A model generated the notes under the pieces. It did not search any database. It was not told the origin of the DNA and was given only the letters and a program-made list of their open reading frames with translations. Position numbers and translations under genes: made by a program. Shown here in pieces: positions 1 to 11,171 of a stretch of DNA of 64,000 bases (its first letter is position 1; each line of letters opens with the position of its first letter). The stretch is from Siphonodentalium dalli (Eukaryota > Mollusca > Scaphopoda > Gadilida > Siphonodentaliidae): positions 34,538,918 through 34,602,917 of the forward strand of contig CP136062.1 in assembly GCA_032622095.1 (NCBI GenBank). The letters run 5' to 3'.

Positions 1-351
1 GCTGTTAAAATAGCCACATCCGTTAATGTCGACATAAACAGAAAGAATATTAAAATATGGACATACTCTACTCTTATACCAATCACAAAGAATGCATAAA
101 TGGTATGCTATTGTCAAATTAGTACGCTTTGTACAAAAAAAAACAAAAAAACGTTACAGGAATTTATATTTTAACAAACATTCCCAAACTGCTGTAGTCC
201 GACGACGATTTTACACTTTCACGTGTTGTTTATAGGAGGGGGCGCTGTGGAAGTCGGATATTACATTATTAGCGACATGTGTACAACAATATCATTCAAT
301 TCACTACGTCTCATTTTAATCGACCCATACTACCCGTTGTCAGTGCAAAAT
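1..351. other. unassigned AT-rich DNA
   Basis: No coding region, RNA gene or repeat is recognised here. It leads directly into the 65-bp satellite. Confidence 0.5.
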
Positions 352-841
352 ACAGCTAATCCACGTTAATGCATGACAGAACACGTGTACCTTATACAAT
401 ACAGCTAATCTACGTTAATGCATGACTGGGTAATGAGCAGACAGAACACGTTAACCTTATATAATACAGCTAATCTACGTTAATCCATGACTGGGTAATG
501 AGCAGACAGAACACGTTAACCTTATATAATACAGCTAATATACGTGAATGTATGGCTGGGTAATGAGCAGACAGAACACGTTAACCTTATATAATACAGC
601 TAATCTACATTAATGCATGACTGGGTAATGAGCAGACAGAACACGTTAACATTATATAATACAGCTAATCTACGTTAATGCATGACTGGGTAATGAGCAG
701 ACATAACACGTTTACCTTATATAATACAGCTAATCTACGTTAATGTATGGCTGGGTAATGAGCAGACAGAACACGTTAACCTTATATAAAACAGCTAATC
801 TACGTTAATGCATGACTGGGTAATGAGCAGACAGAACACGT
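352..841. repeat. 65-bp satellite array, left block
   Basis: Tandem units begin with ACAGCTAATCTACGTTAATG and start at 401, 466, 531, 596, 661, 726 and 791, an exact 65-bp spacing. A first, shorter unit begins near 352. Units differ by a few substitutions only. The array is broken at 841 by an inserted sequence and resumes at 1174. Confidence 0.95.
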
Positions 842-1173
842 TTTTGAAATTTATAGCTAAAGATAAATTTTTTTTAATCAAATTGTAAACAACGCAGACA
901 CATACAAAGCCTCGTGTCATTATTATTTCATTATATTATATGGGTTGAACCCCACCCAGTATGTCAATTTTGCATAAATGCCAATTTTGTCTAAATTTGT
1001 ATATCTTCCATATTTTTGTCCATATTTTCCGTTTCCAACTGGTGGCGGCAGGAAGACGACCATATGGTCATGCCACCACCATATGACATATTATTGTTTA
1101 TTATTTAATTATATATGTGTAACACATTTTATGATGATATGCCATAATAAAATATTTACTTACTTACTTACTT
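842..1173 (+). mobile_element. 5'-truncated LINE 3' tail inserted in the satellite
   Basis: This 332-bp non-satellite segment ends in AATAAAATATT followed by four TTAC repeats. It is bordered by ACACGTT at 835-841 and again at 1174-1180, a 7-bp direct repeat consistent with a target-site duplication. A short tandem tail with 5' truncation is typical of target-primed LINE insertions. No protein-coding part remains. The LINE family is not identified. Confidence 0.75.
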
Positions 1174-1453
1174 ACACGTTAACCTTATATAATACAGCTA
1201 ATCTACGTTAATGTATGGCTGGGTAATGAGCAGACAGAACACGTTTACCTTATATAATACAGCTAATCTACGTTAATGTATGGCTGGGTAATGAGCAGAC
1301 AGAACACGTTAACCTTATATAATACAGCTAATATACGTTAATGCATGGCTGGGTAATGCGCAGACAGAACACGTTAACCTTATATAATACAGCTAATCTA
1401 CGTTAATGCATGGCTGGGTAATGCGCAGACAGAACACGTTAACCTTGTATAAT
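1174..1453. repeat. 65-bp satellite array, right block
   Basis: This continues the same 65-bp units (starts near 1194, 1259, 1324 and 1389) after the LINE-tail insertion. The last unit dissolves at about 1453. Confidence 0.95.
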
Positions 1454-3090
1454 GGCTTTTGCAAAGAGATCAAATTGTATTTATCCAGTGAGTATGTTCT
1501 CCACATATTTGTAATTACGTCACACGCCAAATAAGGAATTTACGATATTTAGTTGTACCTCGTAGGTTGTGTGGTCTAAATAAGGAGATGATGCAATAGT
1601 AGGTCACACTATAAGCATATGGCCTGTTTTTCATTATATAATTGTTTCCTGGTTATTTATGTTTATTATACATTTTTGTTACTATGTGGCGATTGCCTTT
1701 TGGATCTATGATCAAATTCTTGAAGGAAAACTCGTATATAGCGAATTGTGTGCCTCGAACCAGATTGGCGAAGGTTTAAGCCTTGTATATTGTGCGAACA
1801 CAAGATTTGTGTTTATATGGAAGTTTCGTGACAATTATAGCCGACGATTTTCGGAACTATACGGGTACTTCGTAACTCTCTGATGATAAACCAAACAACG
1901 TGTTTTTCACGAAAACATAATATAATCAAACTTATCGATTATATCGCATCCAAACTATCACTATATTATAATATTCGTATATAATTGAGGAAATGTCATA
2001 ATTTGTTGACTTTTATTTCTAAATTATGACATATGACCATCGGTGCCTTTAATGTTCACTGTCCTTAAAGTCTGGTAATAGTTTTAGATTGTGCCATAAA
2101 TTTCAACTCTGGTTACGCCCGTAGAGATTATTGTCCACCAGTTCAAAACCGGGTAACTTTTATTTTTGAAAATAGAACGCAGATAATGTATGTCTTTGTC
2201 CAAATATATGTTCCTTTATTATTCGTATTACTAGGCGAATGTCTCAGATCGAAACTACATGATTTAGTCAATTGTCGTTTGAACCAATTGCGTGGTGTAT
2301 ATTGAAGTGATTAGTCGGGGGAATTTGTGATTGTCAGCGATACAAAGCGAAATACATGTATGTTCACAACAGTCGCTTAAATAACACAAGCTCGAGCTGG
2401 ACATTTTCTTAATGTGATATGCATTATAAAGGAACATATACTAACTTATATGTTACCTGCGTTATTTGTTCAATGTTCAAAGTTATATCTAGGGTTGCCG
2501 TGTTGCTTTGCACGAGTGCTATGTTTCCTGACTACCGCCCTTGGTGATCCATACCTTCATCAGAACACATTCAGAAACATTAGCCTGCATGCTGTGTCAA
2601 TATCGATCGTCAGAGGACATCATTGTTCGCGATAATTAATTACTCGATGCACGTTCTTTACTTTCTCAAAACTCAATTCTATGTCCGCCATTTCGTTTGG
2701 ATTTTATCCGAAAAAATTATCGTGTTTGGGTTCATGATCGCAGGGAAGCATGCAAAGACTTATACAAGATACAAATATCTCCGATATTCAGCGTTTTTGT
2801 ATGGATATGAGTGTTTGTATATTTGTGTGGCGTAATATTTGCATAGCCCGTCTGTGGTACAGTATATTCGGCGATTGATGATCTGCAAATTGGGTCACCC
2901 ATTTCATTTCCAAATAAAACAGACATTACGAACATGACGTCACAAATAGTTGACATGATCACTAAAAGCGGTGACGGTGGGTCTCAGATTATAAGCAAAT
3001 TTTGTGAAATAAATAAGAAAACATTCAGCTATTTTATGAAAATAAATCATTAAACGCTATATCAATATAAGTAATGGATGTAGTGTGCAG
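1454..3090. other. intergenic, nothing recognised
   Basis: Only short ORFs under 80 codons occur, with no family resemblance and no consistent splice pattern. No strong tandem or inverted repeat was seen. Confidence 0.4.
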
Positions 3091-3177
3091 GTGTTTTATT
3101 GATGGATAAGGCGCTGTGGTCTTTGGTGCACACACTATGCTCCATTGACCACAGCGCGGTATCCCACAATAAAACAC
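3091..3177. repeat. imperfect hairpin
   Basis: The arm GTGTTTTATT...GCGCTGTGGTC (3091-3121) is answered by GACCACAGCGC...AATAAAACAC (ending 3177), about 31 bp with a few mismatches and a loop of about 25 bp. It is probably a small foldback element. No target duplication was defined. Confidence 0.7.
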
Positions 3178-3895
3178 ATACACATAACTGTCATGTATTA
3201 ATTTTTGCTACGGTTGGTTTCTATTGATGTTTTCTTCTTCTCAACGCCATGATTTAGATGAAGCTCCGAACGTAGTGGCATAATTATGACGTGCTTCAAA
3301 TACAGGATTTCACATTATGATCTAGTGTATCCCATTCCTATTATAGTATAGCTGACGCCGGGTCGAAATAAACGTTCAGTAGTCATTTTAATGTAGATAG
3401 ATCAATATAGATTTAACAACAACAATATATACACAGTAAATACTGTCCAGTATCACAATTCCACAACACAACAAGTTCCACAGATGTAGCTCTAGCTACC
3501 AGGCCGCTGTCAAAACTATCAGAGTCGTGTGTCCAATACAAAATCTTGTTCTGAGCATGTCATGTTGAAAGTAACTACTTTAGCTGTTTATCCATATTTA
3601 TTTGTGAGAGTTTCCTCGTTACAAACAGTTCCAGCGGCATGATTTAACTCGATTTTTGTCATTAGCGTAACTATACACGATTGGATTGAATAGGCCTGCA
3701 ATTATTGCCGCAACATTAAAACATGCGGATATATTTGACAATGGTATGTGTTAGGACTGTTACATAATATGATAGATCGTGAACGAAAATGTCCAATGCG
3801 TGGGAAATAGCAACTTTTGTGTGCTTATGAAGGACTGACAACGAAGAATTGTGATAAGTGAAGTTTTTTCCCACTGAGAACAAGAAATACATTGA
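3178..3895. other. intergenic, nothing recognised
   Basis: No supported gene or repeat was found in this stretch. Confidence 0.4.
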
Positions 3896-4050
3896 GGATA
3901 TCCACACGTTTTCAGTGGATATGGGTTATATCTCATTCGTGATGACAAAACATTGAATTTCCACGAGTGGCTTTAGCCACGAGTGGAAATTCAAATGTTT
4001 TGTCATCACGAATGAGATTTAACCCATATCCACTGAAAAAGTGTGGATAT
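3896..4050. repeat. long foldback (about 77-bp arms)
   Basis: The left arm begins GGATATCCACACG and the right arm ends CGTGTGGATATT-like at about 4050. The arms meet at a nearly loop-free centre near 3972 (CCACGAGTGGC / GCCACGAGTGG). Divergence between the arms is only a few bases, so this is a recent or conserved inverted duplication, probably a MITE. Confidence 0.85.
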
Positions 4051-4056
4051 TCTGTT

Positions 4057-4211
4057 TATTATATACTTTAGTTACTTGCCTATGGCCCCCAATGAATGTC
4101 AATACATCAGAAATTTCAAGCTGATATCACTCAATAGTGGGATATCACTTATATCTCACTACTAAAACCTTTTAATTCATGGGCAAGTATATAATAAAAA
4201 GTATAATATAT
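4057..4211. repeat. second, degenerate foldback
   Basis: TTATTATATACTTTAG and ACTTGCC near 4057-4081 are mirrored by GGGCAAGTATATAATA near 4182-4200. The interior carries GATATCAC/GTGATATC-like words. It lies immediately beside the stronger foldback at 3896-4050 and may be part of one compound element. Confidence 0.5.
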
Positions 4212-5380
4212 AACATGAGAAATTTCAATTTCACACTATTCCAGTCTGTGATGTACGTACAGCTTTTGTGGATTGACACGTGTAAGTCATAGGAGAAGCT
4301 GGTATACACTAATTATGTGCAGGCCGCGAATAAAAGGAAGGATACAAGGCAAAAACCAGCATCCATTATACAGTGTTGACAAGAGACGATGGTATTTACG
4401 GGACCGAGTTTTCTGCTTATCGGTTCTACCGCATCCCTCCGGAGCTCACATTTGAAAAGGGGTTGTCATTGACGGATGCCTCTATATTCAACTAGGTACT
4501 GGATGTGCTATGTAGAACAGATCCAAATATAGCCGTATGATAATCAATTTAACAGAGAACATGCAGAGCGATGATTACCCTCCCTCGAATACGTCTTTTG
4601 TGAGATTTTGCAAACGACGCACAGGGGGCGATTCCTTTCATTGCGCTCGCGTACTACGAATAATGAAATAAATTACAATGGGCAATGAATGGAATGATCG
4701 AGCGTAAATTCAGCGTAAATACTCGGAGTACCGTGGCTACACCTACGGCCGAGGAGGTGTAATTTCGAGAGTATTGTAATGTGACGTAACTTTCCGCGAA
4801 CAAATCGGTTGTCAACTGAGAAAGCACATGGAAAATATTTATGTAATGGACTAAATTAATTTAATTTTTAATAATTGATCATAAATATGTAATATATAAT
4901 TCAGAAATATATAATTCAATTTTATGACAGTTAAAATTATTTATCCAAAGTTTTAGATACTTAGTATCAAGGTTGTTCTAAAATTAGGTATTTTGCTTGT
5001 TCGATTAAAGTCAAATTTCTCGTTATTTTCATTGTGAATATCAGATCTTTTTGCTAATTTACTTAAGTCTTCGTCTGCTGGAAACGCCCAGTGCGAGTTT
5101 TGTCAAATTTCCTGAATAAAAAAATAAGTTTTGTTTGCAGTTATAACTATGCTATTTTTAGATTACTCCAGTCACTACAAATCATTCCATTCACCTTTAC
5201 CCAGGGTAATTTACTCGTTGTAGCCCAGCATAATGAATGGAATCGCACCAGGCCGACTATAGACACTACCTGTATCCAATGATCCAATCAATGAGGAAAA
5301 TGACGAACACTATTTGACAAAAGCGCTAGACGAACATAACGTGTGTTTGTTCGGTCGATATGTTCACGGCGTGTTGCTTG
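4212..5380. other. intergenic, nothing recognised
   Basis: Short ORFs only, none resembling a known family. No clear tandem array was seen. Confidence 0.4.
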
Positions 5381-5590
5381 TTATGTATTGTTATGTTTTG
5401 TTATGTCTTGTTATGTCTTGTTATGTTTTGTTATGTCTTGTTATGACTTGTTATGTCTTGTTATGTCTTGTTATGTTTTGTTATGTCTTGTCTTGTTATG
5501 TTTTGTTATGTCTTGTTATGTCTTGTTATATCTTGTTATGTATTGTTATGACTTGTTATGTCCTTTCTATGTCTTGTTATGTTTTGCGTT
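5381..5590. repeat. 10-bp minisatellite (TTATGTCTTG)
   Basis: About 20 consecutive decamers of TTATGTCTTG with variants TTATGTTTTG, TTATGACTTG and TTATGTATTG. The long ORFs crossing it are only products of the repeat. Confidence 0.95.
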
Positions 5591-5678
5591 GCTTTTCTTT
5601 TTTTTATCGATGTTTCAGTTACTTTTTTGTGTTTGAAATTGCCAACCAGCTAACACGACGATACATTGGAGATGATAG

Positions 5679-5838
5679 GTTTTATTACGCCCGCCTTCCG
5701 GGTGTTTACTGCCTGGCTGTTTTATTACGCCCGCCCTCCGGGTGTTTACTGCCTGGCTGTTTTATTACGCCCGCCCTCCGGGTGTTTACTGCCTGGCTGT
5801 TTTATTACGCCCACCCTCCGGGTCTATCCTGCCTGGCT
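5679..5838. repeat. 40-bp tandem repeat, four copies
   Basis: Units start at 5679, 5719, 5759 and 5799. Each contains TTTTATTACGCCCGCC, CTCCGGGTG and TTTACTGCCTGGCTG. The first three are almost identical and the fourth has diverged. The period is not a multiple of three, so translation cycles through frames. No protein is inferred. Confidence 0.95.
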
Positions 5839-6882
5839 GTTTTCATATGATGATATGAGCTGTGAGGATATCTCGCAAAATAATACATTTCGGGTTTCAC
5901 ACGATGCGAGTTATTTTAAGAAATTGTAGAAGATTGAAGAGTGTTGTCCTATACTCACAATTTAACAATAAAAGGTGACATCCAATAATTTTCTGGGGAT
6001 ATTTTCCAAGATTAGTAATATAACCAAGACATCAGGTATCATTTGCAGAAGCTGTAATTTAATTTCGTAAATATACACCAAACTGTTTTACGCCAAATAT
6101 TACTACAAATCAAAAAAGCGGAACGATCGTAAACAAGTAACGGACACAACTTCGATAAGAAAGGATTAATCAATGTCTGACTTTACATCTTTTCTACTAG
6201 ATACATATTACTCCGACGCCTTCAATTTACTGAAGCTTATGTGGAGGTCCAGGTAGCTACCACGGCCAAGTAACTGTAACTGTAATGGGGGAAGTCGCCA
6301 TTTTGTATTCGGATCTTTATTCAATGATCTCGATTGAGACTTTTTAGCCTGACAAACTTGGTATCTGATTTGGGTCAGAAATCCCTGGCCAGGTTTCAAT
6401 CCCGGCCCGCTAGCAGGAGATACCAGTACGCTACCTCTCAGCTACCGACTTCCCTGATGATATGGTATAATAAATATGTAATACATGCATTGTATTTTCA
6501 CTGTATTTTTATGAACATTTTTCTGTGTTTGTATTCGTAACTTGTGTTATTTTTGACGAATGAAATTTATTATTTTTTAAAATAGGAGCTATGGGGTAAG
6601 TGTATTAATAACGTACTCGCTATATACCGTATCGGTTAGACTTTTTTTGCAGGATGTATGTATTCGCGGATAAATCTTCGTGGAAGTCTTATAGTTACAG
6701 TATGTAACTTTTATGAGCGCCTTGATAGTTAGTGTCAGCAACGGCTGGGCCACTCTTGACGATTTTATTGCGGGAATACAATGCATGATATTACAGCTAG
6801 CACTGGTGACGAAGGGCTTATTCTCACTATACCGACGAGCGTACAGAGATATCACCGGCAAAGGAGTCAGGGTCGGCATTAA
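5839..6882. other. intergenic, nothing recognised
   Basis: No supported gene. Short ORFs here have no recognisable domain. Confidence 0.4.
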
Positions 6883-6913
6883 TTAACCCTTTACCCAACA
6901 GAAGGGCCCTGTG

Positions 6914-6980
6914 CCAATGCATTCTCTTATATATGCGAGTCGACCATAGGTCGCCTCGCATATATAAGAGAATGCATTGG
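6914..6980. repeat. 67-bp hairpin in MITE copy 1 (left)
   Basis: CCAATGCATTCTCTTATATA pairs with TATATAAGAGAATGCATTGG around a GCGAGTCGACCATAGG centre. The stem is about 31 bp per side with one mismatch. Confidence 0.9.
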
Positions 6981-7062
6981 CTTAACACATTAAAAATTAT
7001 AAAATTGTTAAACAATGTAAGAAAAAATTGTAAAAAGTGTTAAAAAAAAGATTTTTTTTAGG

Positions 7063-7129
7063 CCAATGCATTCTCTTATATATGCGAGGCGACCTATGGT
7101 CGACTCGCATATATAAGAGAATGCATTGG
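7063..7129. repeat. 67-bp hairpin in MITE copy 1 (right)
   Basis: This is the exact reverse complement of the left hairpin. The two can therefore fold alone or pair with each other across the 82-bp spacer. Confidence 0.9.
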
Positions 7130-7283
7130 CACAGGGCATAACTGTAACTATCACAATGTGGTCAAGGAGCCGGTTCCAATGATATCCATATTTGTATGGT
7201 TCTATTGAGACAGACCGAAGATATTTTAGGCTGTTGAATCTTTATTTGGCCGGTTTTGGCCGGTTTGTTGGGTAAAGGGTTAA

Positions 7284-7919
7284 ATAACGGATTGCTTCCG
7301 AACTGTGTTAAAATTGTTTCAGAATGCCGCATGAATGCGTTTAAAGTGAGTTATCGTCAGATGAGCGATTTTCATGTTCACTCATTAAAATTGTAAAATG
7401 TTGTTGTAACGGCGATTCGTATTCATATTTAATATTTAAACGTGGTTTACATGTACATGTATACTTCATAATGCTTTTCGAAATAATGTCGTCTTTCCCC
7501 AACGCGTGGTCCACTCCAAACTGTGCGTGTGGGATCGATGTTACACACCAGCTCTGTGAATGCTGACTGAACACCCACTATCCCTCTTCACGTGAATGCA
7601 GCCTGCAAACTCACTGTCGTCAACTGTCTTTGTAGTCGGGCTACCATCTTCAGTTGATACGTCTAGTCTGGCTGCAATGTGTTCTGAAGGTGTCCGTTTG
7701 ATTATGCGACAATATTCTTAACAACTCACTGTTGAAGACGATAAGGTGCTGCCGTTGTAAAGCTACCTTTCCGATTCGATAAATATACTTTCATCGACTT
7801 GTCTGTTGCTCGAGTAAAATTTACAATCTTCAGTTCCAGGCAAATATATTCTTTCCTAACATCAACATTGAATCAGCACCTAGGGTTTCAAAACCCAAGT
7901 TCCCCAATCTGATAAATCA
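7284..7919. other. spacer between two inverted MITE copies
   Basis: 636 bp of unassigned sequence separates the two TTAA elements. No gene is recognised. Confidence 0.4.
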
Positions 7920-8309
7920 TTAACCCTTTACCCAACAAACCGGCCAAAACCGGCCAAATAAAGCTGCAACAGCCTAAATTATCTTGGGTCTGTCTCAATA
8001 AAACCATACAAATATGGATATCATTGGAACCGGCTCATTGACCACATTGTGATGGTTACAGTTATACCCTGTGCCAATGCATTCTCTTATATATGCGAGT
8101 CGACCATAGGTCGCCTCGCATATATAAGAGAATGCATTGGACTAAAAAAAATCTTTTTTTACCATTTTTGCTTACATTCTTTAACAATTTTATAATTTTT
8201 AATGTGTTAAGCCAATGCATTCTCTTATATATGCGAGGCGACCTATGGTCGACTCGCATATATAAGAGAATGCATTGGCACATGGTCGTTCTGTTGGGTA
8301 AAGGGTTAA
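7920..8309. mobile_element. piggyBac-like MITE, copy 2 (inverted)
   Basis: 390-bp relative of the 6883-7283 element in opposite orientation, with the same TTAACCCTTTACCC / GGGTAAAGGGTTAA ends. Its hairpins are at 8074-8140 and 8212-8278. The spacer between the hairpins has diverged, but the hairpins are essentially unchanged between copies. Confidence 0.85.
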
Positions 8310-8636
8310 AAACCCCAACACAAACGAGGAAGAGACTATGAGCGGCAAATACTTGAACTAAGGGATTGTTGACACCTCGTGCAAATACCCCTGGAAACAA
8401 TAGCTGTCGGCAGATCGAGAAACACTGATGAAGTATGTATCAGTTGGAAAGTAGACTAAAGATCGTATTGCGATTAGTATGTGCTTCCTCTGTACTTAGA
8501 GTCTTTATTGTTTGATGAAAGAGAAACCTTCAGTGATAAGCCGTAGTTGTAATTTGAAGGATTAGTTGTTTTAACGGAATTCTGAGGTGGAGCATTTATG
8601 AAACCAATATATCTTATATTATATAATGGTGTGCCT
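8310..8636. other. intergenic with a partial boundary word
   Basis: No gene. At 8403-8415 it carries GCTGTCGGCAGAT, which recurs at both edges of the neighbouring 41-bp array. Confidence 0.4.
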
Positions 8637-9176
8637 GTATAATAATATGATATTGAGAGCGTTACCATTTCACGCTGTCGGCAGATATAATAATATGATA
8701 TTGAGAGCGTTACCAGTGAGAGCCTATATAATAATATGATATTGAGAGCGTTACCATTGAGAGCCTATATAATAATATGATATTGAGAGCGTTACCATTG
8801 AGAGCCTATATAATAATATGATATTGAGAGCGTTACCATTGAGAGCCTATATAATAATATGATATTGAGAGCGTTACCATTGAGAGCCTATATAATAATA
8901 TGATATTGAGAGCGTTACCATTGAGAGCCTATATAATAATATGATATTGAGAGCGTTACCATTGAGAGCCTATATAATAATATGATATTGAGAGCGTTAC
9001 CATTGAGAGCCTATATAATACTATGATATTGAGAGCGTTGCCATTGACAGCCTATATAATAATATGATATTGAGAGCGTTACCATTGAGAGCCTATATAC
9101 TAATATGATATTGAGAGTGTTACCATTGAGAGCCTATATAATAATATGATATTGAGAGCGTTGCCATTTCACGATG
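8637..9176. repeat. 41-bp tandem array
   Basis: About 13 units. Eleven begin with AGCCTATATAATAATATGAT at 8721, 8762, 8803 and every 41 bp to 9131. The first and last units differ by ending in CATTTCACG(C/A)TGTCGGCAGA at 8666-8686 and 9165-9185, so the array lies between two copies of one boundary sequence. Confidence 0.95.
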
Positions 9177-9330
9177 TCGGCAGATAGCGTTTGCCCGGAG
9201 GTCAGCGTTAGCGGACCAGGGAAAGACTAACGTCACCCCTGCCATCGTCGAGGCCAGCAGACACAAGGACGCCGATATCACCCCGAACGTCCCTGCCGCA
9301 GACTTCGTGGTGGAGATTGACACGCTTCCA
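9145..9330 (+). pseudogene. possible coding exon, part 1 (interrupted by CACTA-like element)
   Basis: A frame open from 9145 becomes GC-richer and protein-like from about 9184, reading for example ADQGKTNVTPAIVEASRHK. It runs to 9330, where the CACTA-like element begins. The same frame continues after that element at 12481-12648. The likely true start is the splice-acceptor-like TGTCGGCAG at 9176-9183. I do not recognise the protein. The opposite strand also reads open here, so the strand is a judgement based on the charged C-terminal part. Confidence 0.4.
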
Positions 9331-9496
9331 CACTGTTAGAAATTACTGTCGGTTCGACGGTTTCGGGCCGTCATAATCGACGGTCCCATACCGTTTCATC
9401 AGTTTGACGGTGTTTTACCGTTATTTTATGTACCCATGACAATTGTCTAAATTAAATATTTTCGTGATTCAAAGTCATGCCGTCAAAATTCAATAC

Positions 9497-10080
9497 ATTA
9501 CTCGTATTTAAATTCGCGGAGTACTATTTTTCGCTCAGTTTTGAATTCGCGCACTTTAAATTCGCGCACCAAGCTGCGTGAATTCAAAACTGACAAAAAT
9601 AGTTTGGTAATATTAATTGATATTTTCGTATCTTAGAGCTGATGACATTTTCGGTTCCTAGTATATATAAATATAGTATATGTGTATATTAAATACTATC
9701 GCGGCATATTTACATCGTTTAGTCGAAAAACTAAAACAGTATATTAACTACATATATCATCATATTGTGGCGACCTGGAATATTAGTATTTCTTATACAA
9801 GTTCAACAGTGTCTATGTTACCATGATTTGTCGCTTGGCATTGTGAGCAATGGTCTTGATAGCGGTTGGCCGAATGTAAATATATGTATACATTTATATG
9901 CGTAATTGTCTACTCAAACGTTCACAATAGAGATAAACTTATCTGCATAGCCCTCTTGTATTACCTATGGACTGTGGCTTAGATTAAACTTGGGAGTCGT
10001 ACTATTTTTCGCTCAGTTTTAAATTCGCGCACCGATGGGTGCGCGAAAATTAGTACTGCGCGAATTTAAATACGAGAATG
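9497..10080. mobile_element. nested MITE with AT-rich terminal repeats
   Basis: CATTACTCGTATTTAAATTC at the left is mirrored by GAATTTAAATACGAGAATG at the right. Both ends also carry GTACTA and AATTCGCGCAC motifs. No clear target duplication was found. A diverged piece of the same family (GCGCACCGATGAGTACT) occurs near 49800. Confidence 0.65.
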
Positions 10081-10800
10081 TGCATATAATCGGCGACCAT
10101 ATTATATGCGGCAATGACTCCATACAGTATGACTAAATCTTACTCTGCTGATATTTGATATGTATTATATTAATCCGGCATTCATTCTGTGTTATGCGGC
10201 TCTGTACGAATATTCATGAGTACGTGATTCTCATTCCGGGGTTAAGTTGCCGCTTTAGCATCATTTTTTCGCCATTTTTCTTTGGCGTTGGATATTTGAT
10301 CCAAACTATTGTTTTTTTGGGAAACTGTTACCTGTTCGATTGTGGACAATTGTTAAGACGGTCTGATTTCGGTTCCTTTGATAACCGGACAAGTTTCAAT
10401 TCTGCGAAAACGGGCTTAATCATTGACAATTTCCACTAAATTCGAGAGTAGAGATTCATGCCAATCGATTCATGGCGTGATCCAGGTTCTGACTTCATTC
10501 GACTTCGGGCTGATGTTGAAATTGACAGTGTTGTGACTTAGTATCAAAACACTGGCACATTTACTGACACAAGAGGATACAGGTACAATTAACACGTGCT
10601 TCGATGTCAACCAACAGTGACAATAATAACAACAACGAGCAGCTATTAGAATGTTGACAATCCAGTTGACAGTGTTCTTAATCTGATTGTTTCAAAGGAC
10701 ATGCATGTACATTTACAAGAGAGGATATACATGTAATTCACAAGAGCTTCAATGACAAGAACAACACCGTAAACAATGAACTGACGCTGCGCAGTGACGG

Positions 10801-11157
10801 ATGATCACATATCTACAATTCCAACTTTACAATTACACGGACCAATTCATCCCGTGTTCATCAATTGTCTTTGAAACGTGTGCATATGAGACATTGTCGT
10901 CATTCGCCATGTTATCGTCAAGTTATTACGACAATTTACCGGGAGTACACTATTGGTTGGATGTTCTTATCAAACTATCTTTGGCTGACTCACTGATATT
11001 GATACTAAGTGTCGTGATACCAGCAGTATACAGTTTGATGCATCATGCTTTAAAATTTCATGGAAAATGTGCGACTACAGGAGAATATTGTCGCCAAGTC
11101 ATTGCGCACAGTTATTATGGGATCTGCTGTTGTCTTGAAGGTTCCAATCCCAACTAG
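10801..11157 (+). CDS. 118-codon ORF inside the CACTA-like element, unknown
   Basis: This starts at an ATG and encodes one clear hydrophobic segment (around residues 62-85, DVLIKLSLADSLILILSVVI) after an NYT glycosylation-type site, followed by a cysteine-containing tail. The LSLADSLILIL string recalls the second transmembrane helix of rhodopsin-like receptors, but no other receptor landmark is present. It may be a captured gene fragment or chance. No function is assigned. Confidence 0.2.
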   Translation: MITYLQFQLYNYTDQFIPCSSIVFETCAYETLSSFAMLSSSYYDNLPGVHYWLDVLIKLSLADSLILILSVVIPAVYSLMHHALKFHGKCATTGEYCRQVIAHSYYGICCCLEGSNPN

Positions 11158-11171
11158 CTGTTATTGGTATA

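Larger units (their letters stand above)
6883..7283. mobile_element. piggyBac-like MITE, copy 1
   Basis: The 401-bp element has termini TTAACCCTTTACCCAACA and TGTTGGGTAAAGGGTTAA, so each end includes the TTAA target expected for piggyBac-type transposition. Inside are two 67-bp imperfect palindromes (6914-6980 and 7063-7129) that are reverse complements of each other. There is no transposase, so it must be mobilised in trans. A second copy lies inverted at 7920-8309. Superfamily assignment rests on TTAA and the CCCTTT-type end. Confidence 0.85.

Noticed and set aside
5314-5850. 178-codon plus-strand ORF
   Set aside because: It runs through the 10-bp and 40-bp minisatellites. Its Cys/Tyr/Leu-rich product is dictated by the repeats.
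8062-8400. 112-codon minus ORF and its plus-strand counterpart at 8093
   Set aside because: Both are translations of the MITE hairpins.
8637-9176. CRISPR array candidate
   Set aside because: The 41-bp units are contiguous with no unique spacers, and the genome is eukaryotic.
10155-10439. 94-codon ORF within the CACTA-like element
   Set aside because: Hydrophobic composition but no recognisable family or context; likely chance.
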